Source: Lacisediminihabitans sp040549525
GTDB lineage: Bacteria; Actinomycetota; Actinomycetes; Actinomycetales; Microbacteriaceae
Direction: 5' to 3'
DNA length: 64,000 nt
NCBI RefSeq assembly: GCF_040549525.1
Contig: NZ_JBEPTM010000002.1
Span: forward strand, 186,001 to 250,000
Shown here one piece after another: positions 51,403 through 59,967 of this stretch. The translations under genes and the position numbers were made by a program. Under the pieces are notes generated by a model that saw only the letters and a list, made by a program, of their open reading frames with translations, did not search any database and was not told the origin of the DNA. Every line of letters begins with the position of its first letter. Positions within the stretch are counted from its first letter, which is position 1.

Positions 51403-52371
51403 TCAGTCGAACAGCAGCGAGCGCAGTTCGGCCTCCGCGGATCCGAGCCTGGCCGGATCGATAGTCGAGCCGCTCGAATAGCGGTCGATGAGGCGCGGAT
51501 CCACATAGCTCTTACGCGCGATCGAAGGAGTGTTGCCGAGCACTTCAGCCGCGTCGCGCATCGCCTGTGAGATCGCGCGGTCGCGCGCCGTCTTTCGAGC
51601 CTCCGTGCCGTGCCGTGCGAGGCTCACCGCCGCCGCGACGGTGCCGTGCAGAGTGCGGAAGTCCTTGGCCGTGAAGTCACCGCCGGTGCGCTCTCGCACA
51701 TACGCATTGATGTCGGAGGAGGCGATCGGATGCCAGTCTGCCCCGTCCTTCCACGCCAGCAGGCGCGCGCGGGATCCACGTCGTTTAAGCGAACGGATGA
51801 CCACGGCGAGGTCGGCATCCGTGATGTCGGACTGCCACTCCTGACCGCTCTTGGCCGGAAAGTCGAGGGAGACCGTGTCACTCCGCACGCTGGCGTGAGA
51901 ACACAACAGCGTGGCGAGACCGTGGCTGCCGTTGGACTCCGCGTACTGCTCGGACCCCACCCGCAGCGAGCCGGTGTCGAGCATCCGGAATGCCGCGGCA
52001 AGCGCTCGTTCGCGACTCGGGTCATCCTGGCGCAGGTCCATCGTCACGCGGCGACGGGCCGTCGGCAACGACTCGGCGAGGCTGAGAGCGCGGTCGAACT
52101 TGATGCGGTCCTTCTGCTCCCGCCAGGTGGGGTGGTAGATGTACTGGCGGCGGCCCGCGGCATCCACCCCGGTGGCCTGGATGTGGCCGTTCGCGTGAGG
52201 GGCGATCCACACGTCGGTCCAGGCCGGCGGGATCGCGAGGTGCTCGATGCGGGCGCGCAGCTCCCGGTCGGCGACCGGATGCCCCGCGGCATCCTTGTAG
52301 GAGAAACCCCGGCCGGCGCGCACCCGGCGCAGCCCGGCGCCCGATGCGTCGCTGCGGCGGAGACGGGTCAT
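51403..52371 (-). CDS. DNA topoisomerase IB (poxvirus/eukaryotic type)
   Basis: 322 residues. It relaxes supercoils through a 3'-phosphotyrosine link. The catalytic tyrosine is in SIARKSYVDPRLIDRY near residue 290, with KDFRTLHGT and the RMLDTGSLRVGSEQY segment giving the arginine/lysine part of the active site. N-terminal domain with IPPAWTDVWIAPHANGHIQA is typical of bacterial TopIB. Such enzymes are accessory in bacteria and probably acquired; here it sits between str and S10 operons. Confidence 0.92.
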   Translation of the reverse strand: MTRLRRSDASGAGLRRVRAGRGFSYKDAAGHPVADRELRARIEHLAIPPAWTDVWIAPHANGHIQATGVDAAGRRQYIYHPTWREQKDRIKFDRALSLAESLPTARRRVTMDLRQDDPSRERALAAAFRMLDTGSLRVGSEQYAESNGSHGLATLLCSHASVRSDTVSLDFPAKSGQEWQSDITDADLAVVIRSLKRRGSRARLLAWKDGADWHPIASSDINAYVRERTGGDFTAKDFRTLHGTVAAAVSLARHGTEARKTARDRAISQAMRDAAEVLGNTPSIARKSYVDPRLIDRYSSGSTIDPARLGSAEAELRSLLFD

Positions 52372-52590
52372 GATTCCACCCTAGGCAGCGGATGCCGGGC
52401 GGCAAGCGGGTTGCGCGGAGGGGTATTCCGTGCGTGGGCGCTCCCCGCTCGCACCGGCCCGCCCCGCCCAGGTTTTCGTGATCGAGACGTCACATTCCGT
52501 CCCAAGCGGGGCCGGGAATGACAGTTAGTGCCGGCTCGAAGCGATCGGACTGCACGGAGGACGCGGCGCGGCGCGCGGCCGCGAAAACGA

Positions 52591-52624
52591 CGAAGGGCCA
52601 CACCCTCTCGGGTGCGGCCCTTCG
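52591..52624 (-). terminator. str operon terminator (after tuf)
   Basis: CGAAGGGCC/GGCCCTTCG with, after one mismatch, CACCC/GGGTG around TCTC. It starts 28 bp after the tuf stop on the minus strand. Confidence 0.85.
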
Positions 52625-52652
52625 TGTGCGCTTGATCAGCGCCGAACAGGTA

Positions 52653-53846
52653 CTACTTGAGGATCTTGATTACGGTTCCGGCGCCCACGGTGCGTCCACC
52701 TTCGCGGATAGCGAAGCGGAGGCCTTCCTCCATGGCGATCGGCTGAATCAGGTTGACCGTCATCTCGGTGGTGTCGCCGGGCATGACCATCTCGGTGCCC
52801 TCGGGCAGCGAAATGACGCCGGTGACGTCCGTGGTGCGGAAGTAGAACTGCGGGCGGTAGTTCGCGTAGAACGGGTTGTGACGGCCACCCTCATCCTTGG
52901 AAAGGATGTAGGCGTTCGCCTCGAACTCGGTGTGAGGCGTGACCGAACCGGGCTTGACGACAACCTGGCCGCGCTCGACGTCTTCACGCTTGGTTCCACG
53001 GAGCAGGAGTCCGACGTTCTCACCGGCGCGCGCGTCTTCGAGGGTCTTGCGGAACATCTCGATGGCGGTGACGGTGGTCTTGGAGGACTTCTCCTTGATG
53101 CCGACGATCTCGACCTCGTCGTTCGGGTGGAGGATTCCACGCTCGACACGGCCGGTGATGACGGTTCCACGACCGGTGATCGTGAAGACGTCCTCGACGG
53201 GCATGAGGAAGGGCTTCTCGGTCTCGCGAACGGGCTCGGGAACGAACTCGTCCACCTTGTCCATGAGGTCGGCAACGGTCGCTGCCCACTTCTCGTCGCC
53301 CTCGAGGGCCTTGAGTGCCGAGACGCGCACGACGGGAGCGTTGTCCCCGTCGAACTCCTGGCTCGAGAGCAGCTCGCGAACCTCGATCTCGACGAGCTCG
53401 AGGATCTCCTCGTCGTCGACGACGTCGGACTTGTTCAGTGCGACGACGATGTACGGCACGCCGACCTGGCGAGCGAGCAGCACGTGCTCACGCGTCTGGG
53501 GCATCGGGCCGTCAGTGGCGGCGACGACCAGGATCGCGCCATCCATCTGGGCAGCACCGGTGATCATGTTCTTGATGTAGTCGGCGTGGCCGGGGGCGTC
53601 TACGTGTGCGTAGTGGCGCTTCTCGGTCTGGTACTCCACGTGGGAGATGTTGATCGTGATTCCACGCTGCTTCTCCTCAGGGGAGTTGTCGATCTGGTCA
53701 AACGCGTAAGAAGCGTTCAACGTCGGGTACTTGTCGTGCAGCACCTTGGTAATTGCAGCCGTCAACGTGGTCTTACCGTGGTCGACGTGACCGATGGTAC
53801 CGACGTTGACGTGTGGCTTAGTCCGCTCGAACTTTGCCTTCGCCAA
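52653..53846 (-). CDS. tuf: Elongation factor Tu
   Basis: 397 residues. GTPase that brings aminoacyl-tRNA to the ribosome. G1 GHVDHGKTT, G3 DAPGH, G4 NKSD, and domains II and III are complete, ending GGRTVGAGTVIKILK. Last gene of the str operon, 108 bp after fusA. Highest expressed gene expected in the window. Confidence 0.98.
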   Translation of the reverse strand: MAKAKFERTKPHVNVGTIGHVDHGKTTLTAAITKVLHDKYPTLNASYAFDQIDNSPEEKQRGITINISHVEYQTEKRHYAHVDAPGHADYIKNMITGAAQMDGAILVVAATDGPMPQTREHVLLARQVGVPYIVVALNKSDVVDDEEILELVEIEVRELLSSQEFDGDNAPVVRVSALKALEGDEKWAATVADLMDKVDEFVPEPVRETEKPFLMPVEDVFTITGRGTVITGRVERGILHPNDEVEIVGIKEKSSKTTVTAIEMFRKTLEDARAGENVGLLLRGTKREDVERGQVVVKPGSVTPHTEFEANAYILSKDEGGRHNPFYANYRPQFYFRTTDVTGVISLPEGTEMVMPGDTTEMTVNLIQPIAMEEGLRFAIREGGRTVGAGTVIKILK

Positions 53847-53954
53847 TTGGTCCTCCTCAGGACTTAGGTGTAGACGCCCACGGTTCGAATTGTTTCGAAC
53901 CGCGTGCGCTACGGGGTTTGGATGTAGATATTTTACTTGGGTGGATAGCGGAAG

Positions 53955-56072
53955 CTATTCGCCCTTGTTCTTCTGGATGATCTCGTCGGCCACCGCGCGC
54001 GGCACCTCAGAGTAGCTGTCGAACGACATCGAGTACACCGCGCGGCCGGACGTCTTCGACCGGAGGTCTCCGACGTATCCGAACATCTCCGACAGGGGAA
54101 CCTTCGCGGCGATGACCTTCACGCCCGTGGCATCCTCCATCGACTGGATCTGTCCACGGCGCGAGTTGAGGTCGCCGATCACGTCACCCATGTACTCCTC
54201 CGGGGTGCGCACCTCGACGGCCATGAGCGGCTCGAGCAGCACGGGATCGGCCTTGCGGGCCGCTTCCTTGAATGCCATCGAGCCGGCGATCTTGAATGCC
54301 ATCTCCGAGGAGTCGACATCGTGGGATGCACCGTCGAGCAGGATCGCCATCACGCCGACCATCGGGTAACCCGCGAGCACGCCGACCTGCAGCGCGTCCT
54401 GGATGCCGTGATCGACCGACGGGATGTACTCGCGCGGGATCCGACCACCGGTGACCTTGTTGACGAACTCGTAGCTCTTCTCCGCGGTCACCTCCATCGG
54501 CTCGAGCGAGATCTGGATCTTGGCGAACTGGCCAGAACCACCGGTCTGCTTCTTGTGGGTGAAGTCGTGCTTCTCGACGACACGACGAATCGTCTCGCGG
54601 TAGGCGACCTGCGGCTTGCCGACGTTCGCTTCCACGCCGAATTCGCGCTTCATGCGGTCGACCAGGATGTCGAGGTGGAGCTCGCCCATTCCCTTGATCA
54701 CGGTCTGGCCGGTGTCGATGTTCTGCTCCGTGCGGAAGGTCGGGTCCTCTTCAGCGAGCTTCTGGATCGCGAGACCCAGCTTCTCCTGGTCGGCCTTCGT
54801 CTTTGGCTCGATGGCGACCTCGATGACCGGCTCCGGGAACGTCATCGACTCGAGAACGACCTGGTTCGTCGGGTCGGTGAGGGTGTCACCCGTGGTCGTG
54901 TCCTTGAGGCCGATGACCGCGTAGATGTGACCGGCGGTCACGCTGTCGACCGGGTTCTCCTTGTTGGCGTGCATCTGGAAGATCTTGCCGATGCGCTCCT
55001 TCTTACCCTTGGTCGCGTTGACCAGCTGGGCACCAGAGTCCGCCTTGCCCGAGTAGACCCGGATGTAGGTGAGACGACCGAAGAAGGGGTGAACCGCGAC
55101 CTTGAAGGCGAGGGCTGCGAAGGGCTCCGTCGAATCCGGGTGGCGAAGAATGACCTTCTCTTCGTCGCGCGGGTCGTGGGCCTCGATGGCCGGTACGTCG
55201 AGCGGGGTCGGCAGGTAGTCGACGACCGCATCGAGCATGGGCTGGACGCCACGGTTCTTGAACGCGGAACCGCAGAGCACCGGGTAGATCTGGCTCGAGA
55301 TGGTGAGCTTGCGAATCGCAGCCTTGATCTCGGCGACCGAGAAGTCGGTGTCGCCCTCCATGAAGCGCTCGAGGAGCGCGTCATCGGTCTCGGCGACGAC
55401 CTCGAGGAGGGCCGCACGGTACTCGTTGGCCTTCTCGACCAGGTCGGCCGGGATCTCTTCGATGTCGTACTTGGCACCGAGCTCGACGTCACCCTTGGAG
55501 TCGCCGCGCCAGGTCAGCGCGCGCATCTCGACGAGGTCGACGACACCCTCGAAGGTGTTCTCGAACCCGATCGGGAGCTGGATGACGAGGGGCTTCGCAC
55601 CGAGGCGCTTGATGATGGTGTCGACGGTGTAGTAGAAGTCGGCTCCGAGCTTGTCCATCTTGTTGACGAAGCAGATGCGCGGAACGTCGTACTTGTCGGC
55701 CTGGCGCCAGACGGTCTCGGACTGGGGCTCGACGCCCTCCTTGCCGTCGAACACTGCGACAGCACCATCGAGAACGCGGAGCGATCGCTCCACCTCGACG
55801 GTGAAGTCCACGTGGCCGGGGGTGTCGATGATGTTGATCTGGTGCTTGTTCCAGAAACAGGTCGTCGCAGCGGACGTGATGGTGATGCCACGCTCCTGCT
55901 CCTGCGCCATCCAGTCCATCGTGGCTGCACCATCGTGCACCTCACCGATTTTGTGGGTGATGCCCGTGTAATACAGGATGCGCTCGGTGGTGGTGGTCTT
56001 GCCGGCATCGATGTGAGCCATGATGCCGATGTTTCGGACCTTGTGCAGGTCGGTGAGCACGTCTTGTGCCAC
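53955..56072 (-). CDS. fusA: Elongation factor G
   Basis: 705 residues, normal for EF-G. It drives translocation with GTP. MAQDVLTDLHKVRNIGIMAH start, G1 AHIDAGKTT, G3 DTPGH, G4 NKMD, and domain IV with SVDHGIQDALQ. It follows rpsG with a 120-bp gap containing palindromic repeat S2. Confidence 0.98.
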   Translation of the reverse strand: MAQDVLTDLHKVRNIGIMAHIDAGKTTTTERILYYTGITHKIGEVHDGAATMDWMAQEQERGITITSAATTCFWNKHQINIIDTPGHVDFTVEVERSLRVLDGAVAVFDGKEGVEPQSETVWRQADKYDVPRICFVNKMDKLGADFYYTVDTIIKRLGAKPLVIQLPIGFENTFEGVVDLVEMRALTWRGDSKGDVELGAKYDIEEIPADLVEKANEYRAALLEVVAETDDALLERFMEGDTDFSVAEIKAAIRKLTISSQIYPVLCGSAFKNRGVQPMLDAVVDYLPTPLDVPAIEAHDPRDEEKVILRHPDSTEPFAALAFKVAVHPFFGRLTYIRVYSGKADSGAQLVNATKGKKERIGKIFQMHANKENPVDSVTAGHIYAVIGLKDTTTGDTLTDPTNQVVLESMTFPEPVIEVAIEPKTKADQEKLGLAIQKLAEEDPTFRTEQNIDTGQTVIKGMGELHLDILVDRMKREFGVEANVGKPQVAYRETIRRVVEKHDFTHKKQTGGSGQFAKIQISLEPMEVTAEKSYEFVNKVTGGRIPREYIPSVDHGIQDALQVGVLAGYPMVGVMAILLDGASHDVDSSEMAFKIAGSMAFKEAARKADPVLLEPLMAVEVRTPEEYMGDVIGDLNSRRGQIQSMEDATGVKVIAAKVPLSEMFGYVGDLRSKTSGRAVYSMSFDSYSEVPRAVADEIIQKNKGE

Positions 56073-56108
56073 GGAGTGTCCTTACGGTTAAAAAGTGGAA
56101 TGGATGCT

Positions 56109-56182
56109 GGTCGAGTAGGGCGTCAGCGCAGGTGTCGAGACCCAGGGTTTCGACACGCTCGCTGGCGCTCGCTACTCAACCG
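56109..56182. repeat. Palindromic intergenic repeat S2
   Basis: GGTCGAGTAG ... GGTGTCGAGACCC mirrored by TTTCGACAC ... CTACTCAACC. It lies between rpsG and fusA in the str operon and shares its right end GACACGCTCGCTxGCGCTCG with S1 at 35484. Confidence 0.8.
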
Positions 56183-56192
56183 GCAGTAATTA

Positions 56193-56663
56193 TTACCAGC
56201 GGTAGTGCGCGAAGGCCTTGTTGGCGTCGGCCATCTTGTGAGTGTCCTCGCGACGCTTCACGGCGGCACCGAGGCCGTTGGAAGCATCGAGGATCTCGTT
56301 GGTGAGACGCTCGGTCATGGTCTTCTCGCGACGACCCTTGGCGTAGGTGGTGAGCCAGCGCAGTGCGAGGGTGTTGGCGCGGTGAGGCTTGACCTCGACC
56401 GGCACCTGGTAGGTGGATCCACCGACACGGCGGCTCTTGACCTCGATGGTGGGACGGACGTTGTCGAGCGCCTTCTTCAGCGTGACGACGGCATCCGCAC
56501 CGTTCTTGGTCGATACTCCGACGAGCGCGTCGTAGACGATGCGCTCGGCGAGGCCCTTCTTGCCATCAAGAAGGATCTTGTTGACGAGCTGGCTGACGAT
56601 GGGGGCTCCGTAGACCGGGTCCGCAACTACGGGACGCTTCGGTGCTGGTCCTTTACGAGGCAT
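56193..56663 (-). CDS. rpsG: 30S ribosomal protein S7
   Basis: 156 residues, normal. MPRKGPAPKRPVVADPVYGA start and VKPHRANTLALRWLTTYAKG. Nucleates the head of the 30S subunit. Shares one base with rpsL. Confidence 0.98.
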   Translation of the reverse strand: MPRKGPAPKRPVVADPVYGAPIVSQLVNKILLDGKKGLAERIVYDALVGVSTKNGADAVVTLKKALDNVRPTIEVKSRRVGGSTYQVPVEVKPHRANTLALRWLTTYAKGRREKTMTERLTNEILDASNGLGAAVKRREDTHKMADANKAFAHYRW

Positions 56664-57037
56664 TACTTCTTGTCCTTCTTCGCGCCGTAGAGGCTACGGG
56701 CCTGCTTGCGGTTCTTAACGGCCTGGGTGTCGAGCGCGCCGCGCACGATCTTGTAACGCACACCCGGGAGGTCCTTGACGCGACCGCCGCGGATGAGCAC
56801 CATCGAGTGCTCCTGCAGGTTGTGGCCTTCGCCGGGAATGTAGGCGGTCACCTCGGTGCCGTTGGAGAGCTTGACGCGCGCGACCTTGCGGAGAGCCGAG
56901 TTCGGCTTCTTCGGGGTGGTCGTGTACACGCGGGTGCACACACCGCGCTGCTGCGGGTTGCCCTTGAGGGCGGGCGCCTTGGTCTTGACGACCTTGGGGC
57001 TGCGGCCCTTACGGACCAACTGCTGAATGGTGGGCAC
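56663..57037 (-). CDS. rpsL: 30S ribosomal protein S12
   Basis: 124 residues from GTG at 57037 (VPTIQQLVRKGRSPKVVKTK), ribosome site AAGGAG 6 bases upstream; the longer frame is the leader. Lys43 in TTTPKKPNS and the lysine in GGRVKDLPGVRY are both wild type, so no streptomycin-type substitution is seen at these places. First gene of the str operon. Confidence 0.98.
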   Translation of the reverse strand: MPTIQQLVRKGRSPKVVKTKAPALKGNPQQRGVCTRVYTTTPKKPNSALRKVARVKLSNGTEVTAYIPGEGHNLQEHSMVLIRGGRVKDLPGVRYKIVRGALDTQAVKNRKQARSLYGAKKDKK

Positions 57038-57087
57038 TACATACTCCTTGTATTTACTGCACGGTGACAGATGTTGCGTAGCATCCG

Positions 57088-57114
57088 TTCCGACGTTCTG
57101 TAGGTCCGTCGGAA
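57088..57114 (-). other. Hairpin in the str leader
   Basis: TTCCGACG and CGTCGGAA (exact complements) with an 11-base loop, about 55 bases before the rpsL start. It may take part in leader folding; no known regulator is assigned. Confidence 0.4.
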
Positions 57115-57290
57115 GCGTTTTGCACCACACGCGAATCTCACGAGAGTGTTCGATCCTGAGTGGTATGCCGTGGGGGCTGCTGGTCTTTCACAGACCGACA
57201 AACCCAGCGTGTATGGCCGTTGTCGAGCCTGATCCTTGCCCCGAAACAGCGGGCACGGTTCAAGCGCACGACAAAGCGCACACCTCGTAG

Positions 57291-57320
57291 ATACTAGCCG
57301 TCGTGAGGGGTGGTGGTCAA
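57291..57320 (-). promoter_or_regulatory. str operon promoter
   Basis: TTGACC, 18 bp, TAGTAT on the minus strand, giving a start near 57284 and a leader of about 245 bases before rpsL. Strong match to the housekeeping consensus. The rest of 57038-57425 holds no gene. Confidence 0.7.
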
Positions 57321-57372
57321 ATGATCGACCGGATCCCGGACGCCCCCGCGTCACGCTGTCCGGGAACGCGCA

Positions 57373-57405
57373 AACGCGAGTCGGACACCAGGTCCGACCC
57401 GCGTT
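57373..57405 (-). terminator. Hairpin after the first WXG100-type gene
   Basis: AACGCG/CGCGTT and, after one mismatch, GTCGGAC/GTCCGAC around ACCAG. 21 bp after the stop at 57426; no T-run. Confidence 0.65.
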
Positions 57406-57425
57406 GTGACGGAAAGATCGGGAGC

Positions 57426-57722
57426 TCAGCCGCCGATGCCCTTGGCGAGCTCGGAGTCCACGTTCTCGAGAGCCGACGCCGCCTTGGTGAGGAACTGGGA
57501 CATTCCATCGAGACCGTTCACGGCCTCCGTCGTGCCCTTCGTGAACTGCTCGTACGAGCTGTGGAACGCCCCGGATGCCGCATCCGTCACAAAACCACCC
57601 TGAACCAGGCCATTGACCAGAGACTGCAGCTCGTGAAGCTTCGAGGTGATGTCATCCTTACCCGTCGTCAAACGGTTCGCCGCATCGGTCATCTCGCTGT
57701 ACGTGACATTCATATTCGCCAT
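57426..57722 (-). CDS. WXG100-type (ESAT-6-like) T7SS protein, copy 1
   Basis: 98 residues, two predicted helices with a turn at QGGFVTDAASGAF, where the W-x-G of the family reads F-V-T. The length and helix-turn-helix plan match the WXG100 family of small secreted T7SS substrates. It differs from copy 2 (57902) only at residue 55 (Ser for Thr), although many codons differ. No signal peptide. Ribosome site AGGAGTTCC. Its upstream region holds the palindrome at 57809 and TAGGTT at 57781. No C-terminal YxxxD/E is seen. Confidence 0.85.
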   Translation of the reverse strand: MANMNVTYSEMTDAANRLTTGKDDITSKLHELQSLVNGLVQGGFVTDAASGAFHSSYEQFTKGTTEAVNGLDGMSQFLTKAASALENVDSELAKGIGG

Positions 57723-57780
57723 GAGGTGGAACTCCTTCGACTAGTGACGGGCCGACCCCCTGGCCAACCAACTACCGGTA

Positions 57781-57826
57781 AACCTACCGTTCTGATGGAA
57801 ACTCGCCAATGGGCAGCGGTGCCCAT
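57781..57826 (-). promoter_or_regulatory. Candidate T7SS operator and promoter of copy 1
   Basis: Perfect palindrome ATGGGCA-CCGC-TGCCCAT (57809-57826), then 22 bp, then TAGGTT (57781-57786, -10-like) on the minus strand, about 60 bp before the start codon. The -35 area overlaps the palindrome end (TTGGCG). Confidence 0.7.
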
Positions 57827-57901
57827 GACGGCGATGTGCCGGTTAACGGTCGAACAGCCGACCCGACCGGGCCGGCTCTTCGCCGTAGAAAGATCGGAAG
57901 C

Positions 57902-58198
57902 TCAGCCGCCGATGCCCTTGGCGAGCTCGGAGTCCACGTTCTCCAACGCCGAGGCCGCCTTCGTGAGGAACTGCGACATTCCGTCGAGACCGTTCACAGC
58001 CTCCGTCGTGCCCTTCGTGAACTGCTCGTACGAGGTGTGGAACGCACCGGAAGCCGCATCCGTCACAAAACCACCCTGAACCAGGCCATTGACCAGAGAC
58101 TGCAGCTCGTGGAGCTTCGAGGTGATGTCGTCCTTACCCGTCGTCAAACGGTTCGCCGCATCGGTCATCTCGCTATACGTGACATTCATATTCGCCAT
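57902..58198 (-). CDS. WXG100-type (ESAT-6-like) T7SS protein, copy 2
   Basis: 98 residues, identical to copy 1 except residue 55 (Thr). Same helix-turn-helix plan with FVT at the WXG position. The copies start 476 bp apart and the similarity covers about 50 bp of upstream and 20 bp of downstream sequence (AGGAGTTCCACCTC site and GAAAGATCGG after the stop), which indicates a tandem duplication of a whole transcription unit. The two might form a heterodimer, or simply raise the dose. Confidence 0.85.
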   Translation of the reverse strand: MANMNVTYSEMTDAANRLTTGKDDITSKLHELQSLVNGLVQGGFVTDAASGAFHTSYEQFTKGTTEAVNGLDGMSQFLTKAASALENVDSELAKGIGG

Positions 58199-58254
58199 GA
58201 GGTGGAACTCCTTGGTTTTCGGGGGCTGACCTCGGGGCCAACCAGCTTGGTTAC

Positions 58255-58301
58255 AACCTAACTACAGGGTGCGAAACGACGGAATGGGCAGGAGTACCCA
58301 T
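58255..58301 (-). promoter_or_regulatory. Candidate T7SS operator and promoter of copy 2
   Basis: ATGGGTA-CTCC-TGCCCAT (58284-58301), then 23 bp, then TAGGTT (58255-58260). One base departs from perfect symmetry. Confidence 0.7.
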
Positions 58302-58331
58302 GCTGAGACCAACCACCACCGGGGCGAAGCC

Positions 58332-58367
58332 GGACAACCCGGGCCGGCGTGCCGACCCGGGTTGTCC
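58332..58367 (-). terminator. Palindrome R3 after the six-TM gene
   Basis: GGACAACCCGGGCCGG and CCGACCCGGGTTGTCC around a short loop, one mismatch, extended by GGGGCGAA/TTCGCCC. 72 bp after the stop of the 58440 gene on the minus strand. Related to R1 and R2. Confidence 0.6.
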
Positions 58368-58439
58368 GGATTCGCCCGGAGGGTGTCGTCCGATGTCGCG
58401 GCGCTGGTCGGCTCAGCGCCGATCGAGTTGCTCTCGCGG

Positions 58440-59339
58440 CTAGGCGAAGGACTCTCCGGTGCCGAGTGATTCTCCTGCGCGCCAGAACTGGGCGGCGGCG
58501 GCAAGGGCGAGCACGACGAGCACTACCCCTACTCCCGCCAACAGCAGGAACGGGGGGAGCGCCATAGCGAGCTCGGTCGCGGAGCCTGCCGGTCCCACGG
58601 CACCGGAGAGGAACGTGACTGAGAGAGCGATGAGTAGGCCGCCGATTCCGCCAACCCAGAGATCGAAGCGCCACCGGTAGTCGAGCCAGCGCCAAAAGGC
58701 CTTGCCGGGGCCGCCAGCCGGGGTGGCCGCTCCGCGCCGGAGCGCGGCGAGATACCACACCTTCTTGGCGAGAGAGACGAACGAGGCCACCGTGATCGCA
58801 AACGCGAGTGCGCCGTAGATGATCCAGAACCCGGTGAAGTCATAGGTGGACCTGAGGGTGGACGGCCATCCCCCATTGAGCCAGCCGGAGAGCGGGATTC
58901 CGATCAACACGGCCGAGATGGCCAGTCCCACGAGGGCCCAGGCGATGTGCCATCCAAAGCCGAGGATACGAAACTGTGAGACCATCGAGGCAGAAGGCAA
59001 CATGCCCTTCTGCGCCTTCGCACTCGGCCCGATCCATCCGCGCCTCAGTTGCTCACCGGGAATCACAGCGCACATCGCGAACAGCAGGATCACGCCGGGG
59101 GCGGCGGTCATCGCGGTCCCTGCGATGCCGGCGATCGGTTCGAGATCCGATCGATTCGCACCGGCGGTCTGGGCGCGATCGAGAGCAGACATGACAATGC
59201 CGCCTCCGACCAGAAGCATCAGGGTCACCGTCGCGAGAATGACCCCGACGACCGAGAGCACGCGGCCAAAGGTGCGATTGGACGCCGCTACTTTCGCCCG
59301 TCGCGCTTGCTGTTCTTCATCCGTCAGTTCCTGCGGCAT
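58440..59339 (-). CDS. Six-TM protein of the T7SS locus, unknown function
   Basis: 299 residues. A charged cytoplasmic lead (ELTDEEQQARRAKVAASNR) is followed by six hydrophobic segments at about 28-50, 77-95, 128-150, 170-190, 228-250 and 262-284. I do not recognise a family, and it is not an EccB, EccD or EccE by layout. It is the last gene of the run from 62380 and lies 25 bp after the gene before it, so it probably acts with the T7SS proteins at the membrane, but this is only inference from place. Stop is followed by palindrome R3. Confidence 0.72.
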   Translation of the reverse strand: MPQELTDEEQQARRAKVAASNRTFGRVLSVVGVILATVTLMLLVGGGIVMSALDRAQTAGANRSDLEPIAGIAGTAMTAAPGVILLFAMCAVIPGEQLRRGWIGPSAKAQKGMLPSASMVSQFRILGFGWHIAWALVGLAISAVLIGIPLSGWLNGGWPSTLRSTYDFTGFWIIYGALAFAITVASFVSLAKKVWYLAALRRGAATPAGGPGKAFWRWLDYRWRFDLWVGGIGGLLIALSVTFLSGAVGPAGSATELAMALPPFLLLAGVGVVLVVLALAAAAQFWRAGESLGTGESFA

Positions 59340-59364
59340 GGTGCCCCCTTCAACGTCGCTGAAG

Positions 59365-59967
59365 TCAAGCCTTCCACGTCAGCGAGTCGACCATTGCATC
59401 GAAGAGGGTCGCGTAGAGTTCTGGATCCCGTGCCATCGGGGCGGAGATCGTAAGGGTGAGCACTCCCCCTCCGTCCGGGTACGGCAGTCGATACTCAGCG
59501 GAGAGTGAGGGAGTCTCGGCGTCACCGAACCGACCGAGCCCGGCCTCGACCGTGCGGCACATCGGCCCGAATCTGTGCTCGACAATCGAAACGCCGGGAA
59601 AGGTCGCGGCCAGCGATTCGGCGAAGGCGGCGGGCGCCGCAGGAATCGATTCTTTGGGCCAGGGCGAATCCGAAGCGATGAGAGCGGCGGGGAATGGCAC
59701 TCCGGGCAGGATTTCGAGCGAGAGGTGCATGCTGTGAGCGCCGGCATCCCGTGCCCGTTGCGCGGTTGTCAGCAACTCCTCGATCATCATCCTTCGCGTG
59801 CGGGCAAGACGGTCGGCAACCCCTACCTGCTTCTTGACGATGCGGCCGATCACGGTCTTCATGATTTCGTCCGTCTCGAGCGGAATCACCGACCAGGTGC
59901 CGGGAAATACGATCGAATACCCGGCATCCGGTGCTGTCACCGAGCGGACAGGCGTATCCGTGCTCAT
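59365..59967 (-). CDS. Unknown 200-residue protein of the T7SS locus
   Basis: 200 residues from ATG at 59967 (MSTDTPVRSVTAPDAGYSIV), overlapping the gene before by 4 bp; the longer open frame runs antisense and is rejected. No signal peptide or membrane segment. The start (YSIVFPGTWSVIPLETD) resembles the start of the next protein (FRVGLSEGWYPLPLSS), and both have a helix then a LSLEILPG / AAIWVPYPE strand, which suggests distant paralogues. Function unknown; a chaperone or scaffold for the candidate effector is one idea. Confidence 0.68.
   Translation of the reverse strand: MSTDTPVRSVTAPDAGYSIVFPGTWSVIPLETDEIMKTVIGRIVKKQVGVADRLARTRRMMIEELLTTAQRARDAGAHSMHLSLEILPGVPFPAALIASDSPWPKESIPAAPAAFAESLAATFPGVSIVEHRFGPMCRTVEAGLGRFGDAETPSLSAEYRLPYPDGGGVLTLTISAPMARDPELYATLFDAMVDSLTWKA

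Noticed and set aside
51216..51506. 96-codon minus-strand frame over the topIB end
   Set aside because: Overlaps topIB in another frame with Arg/Ser/Pro-rich shadow composition; the 51226 frame has the antitoxin-like sequence instead.
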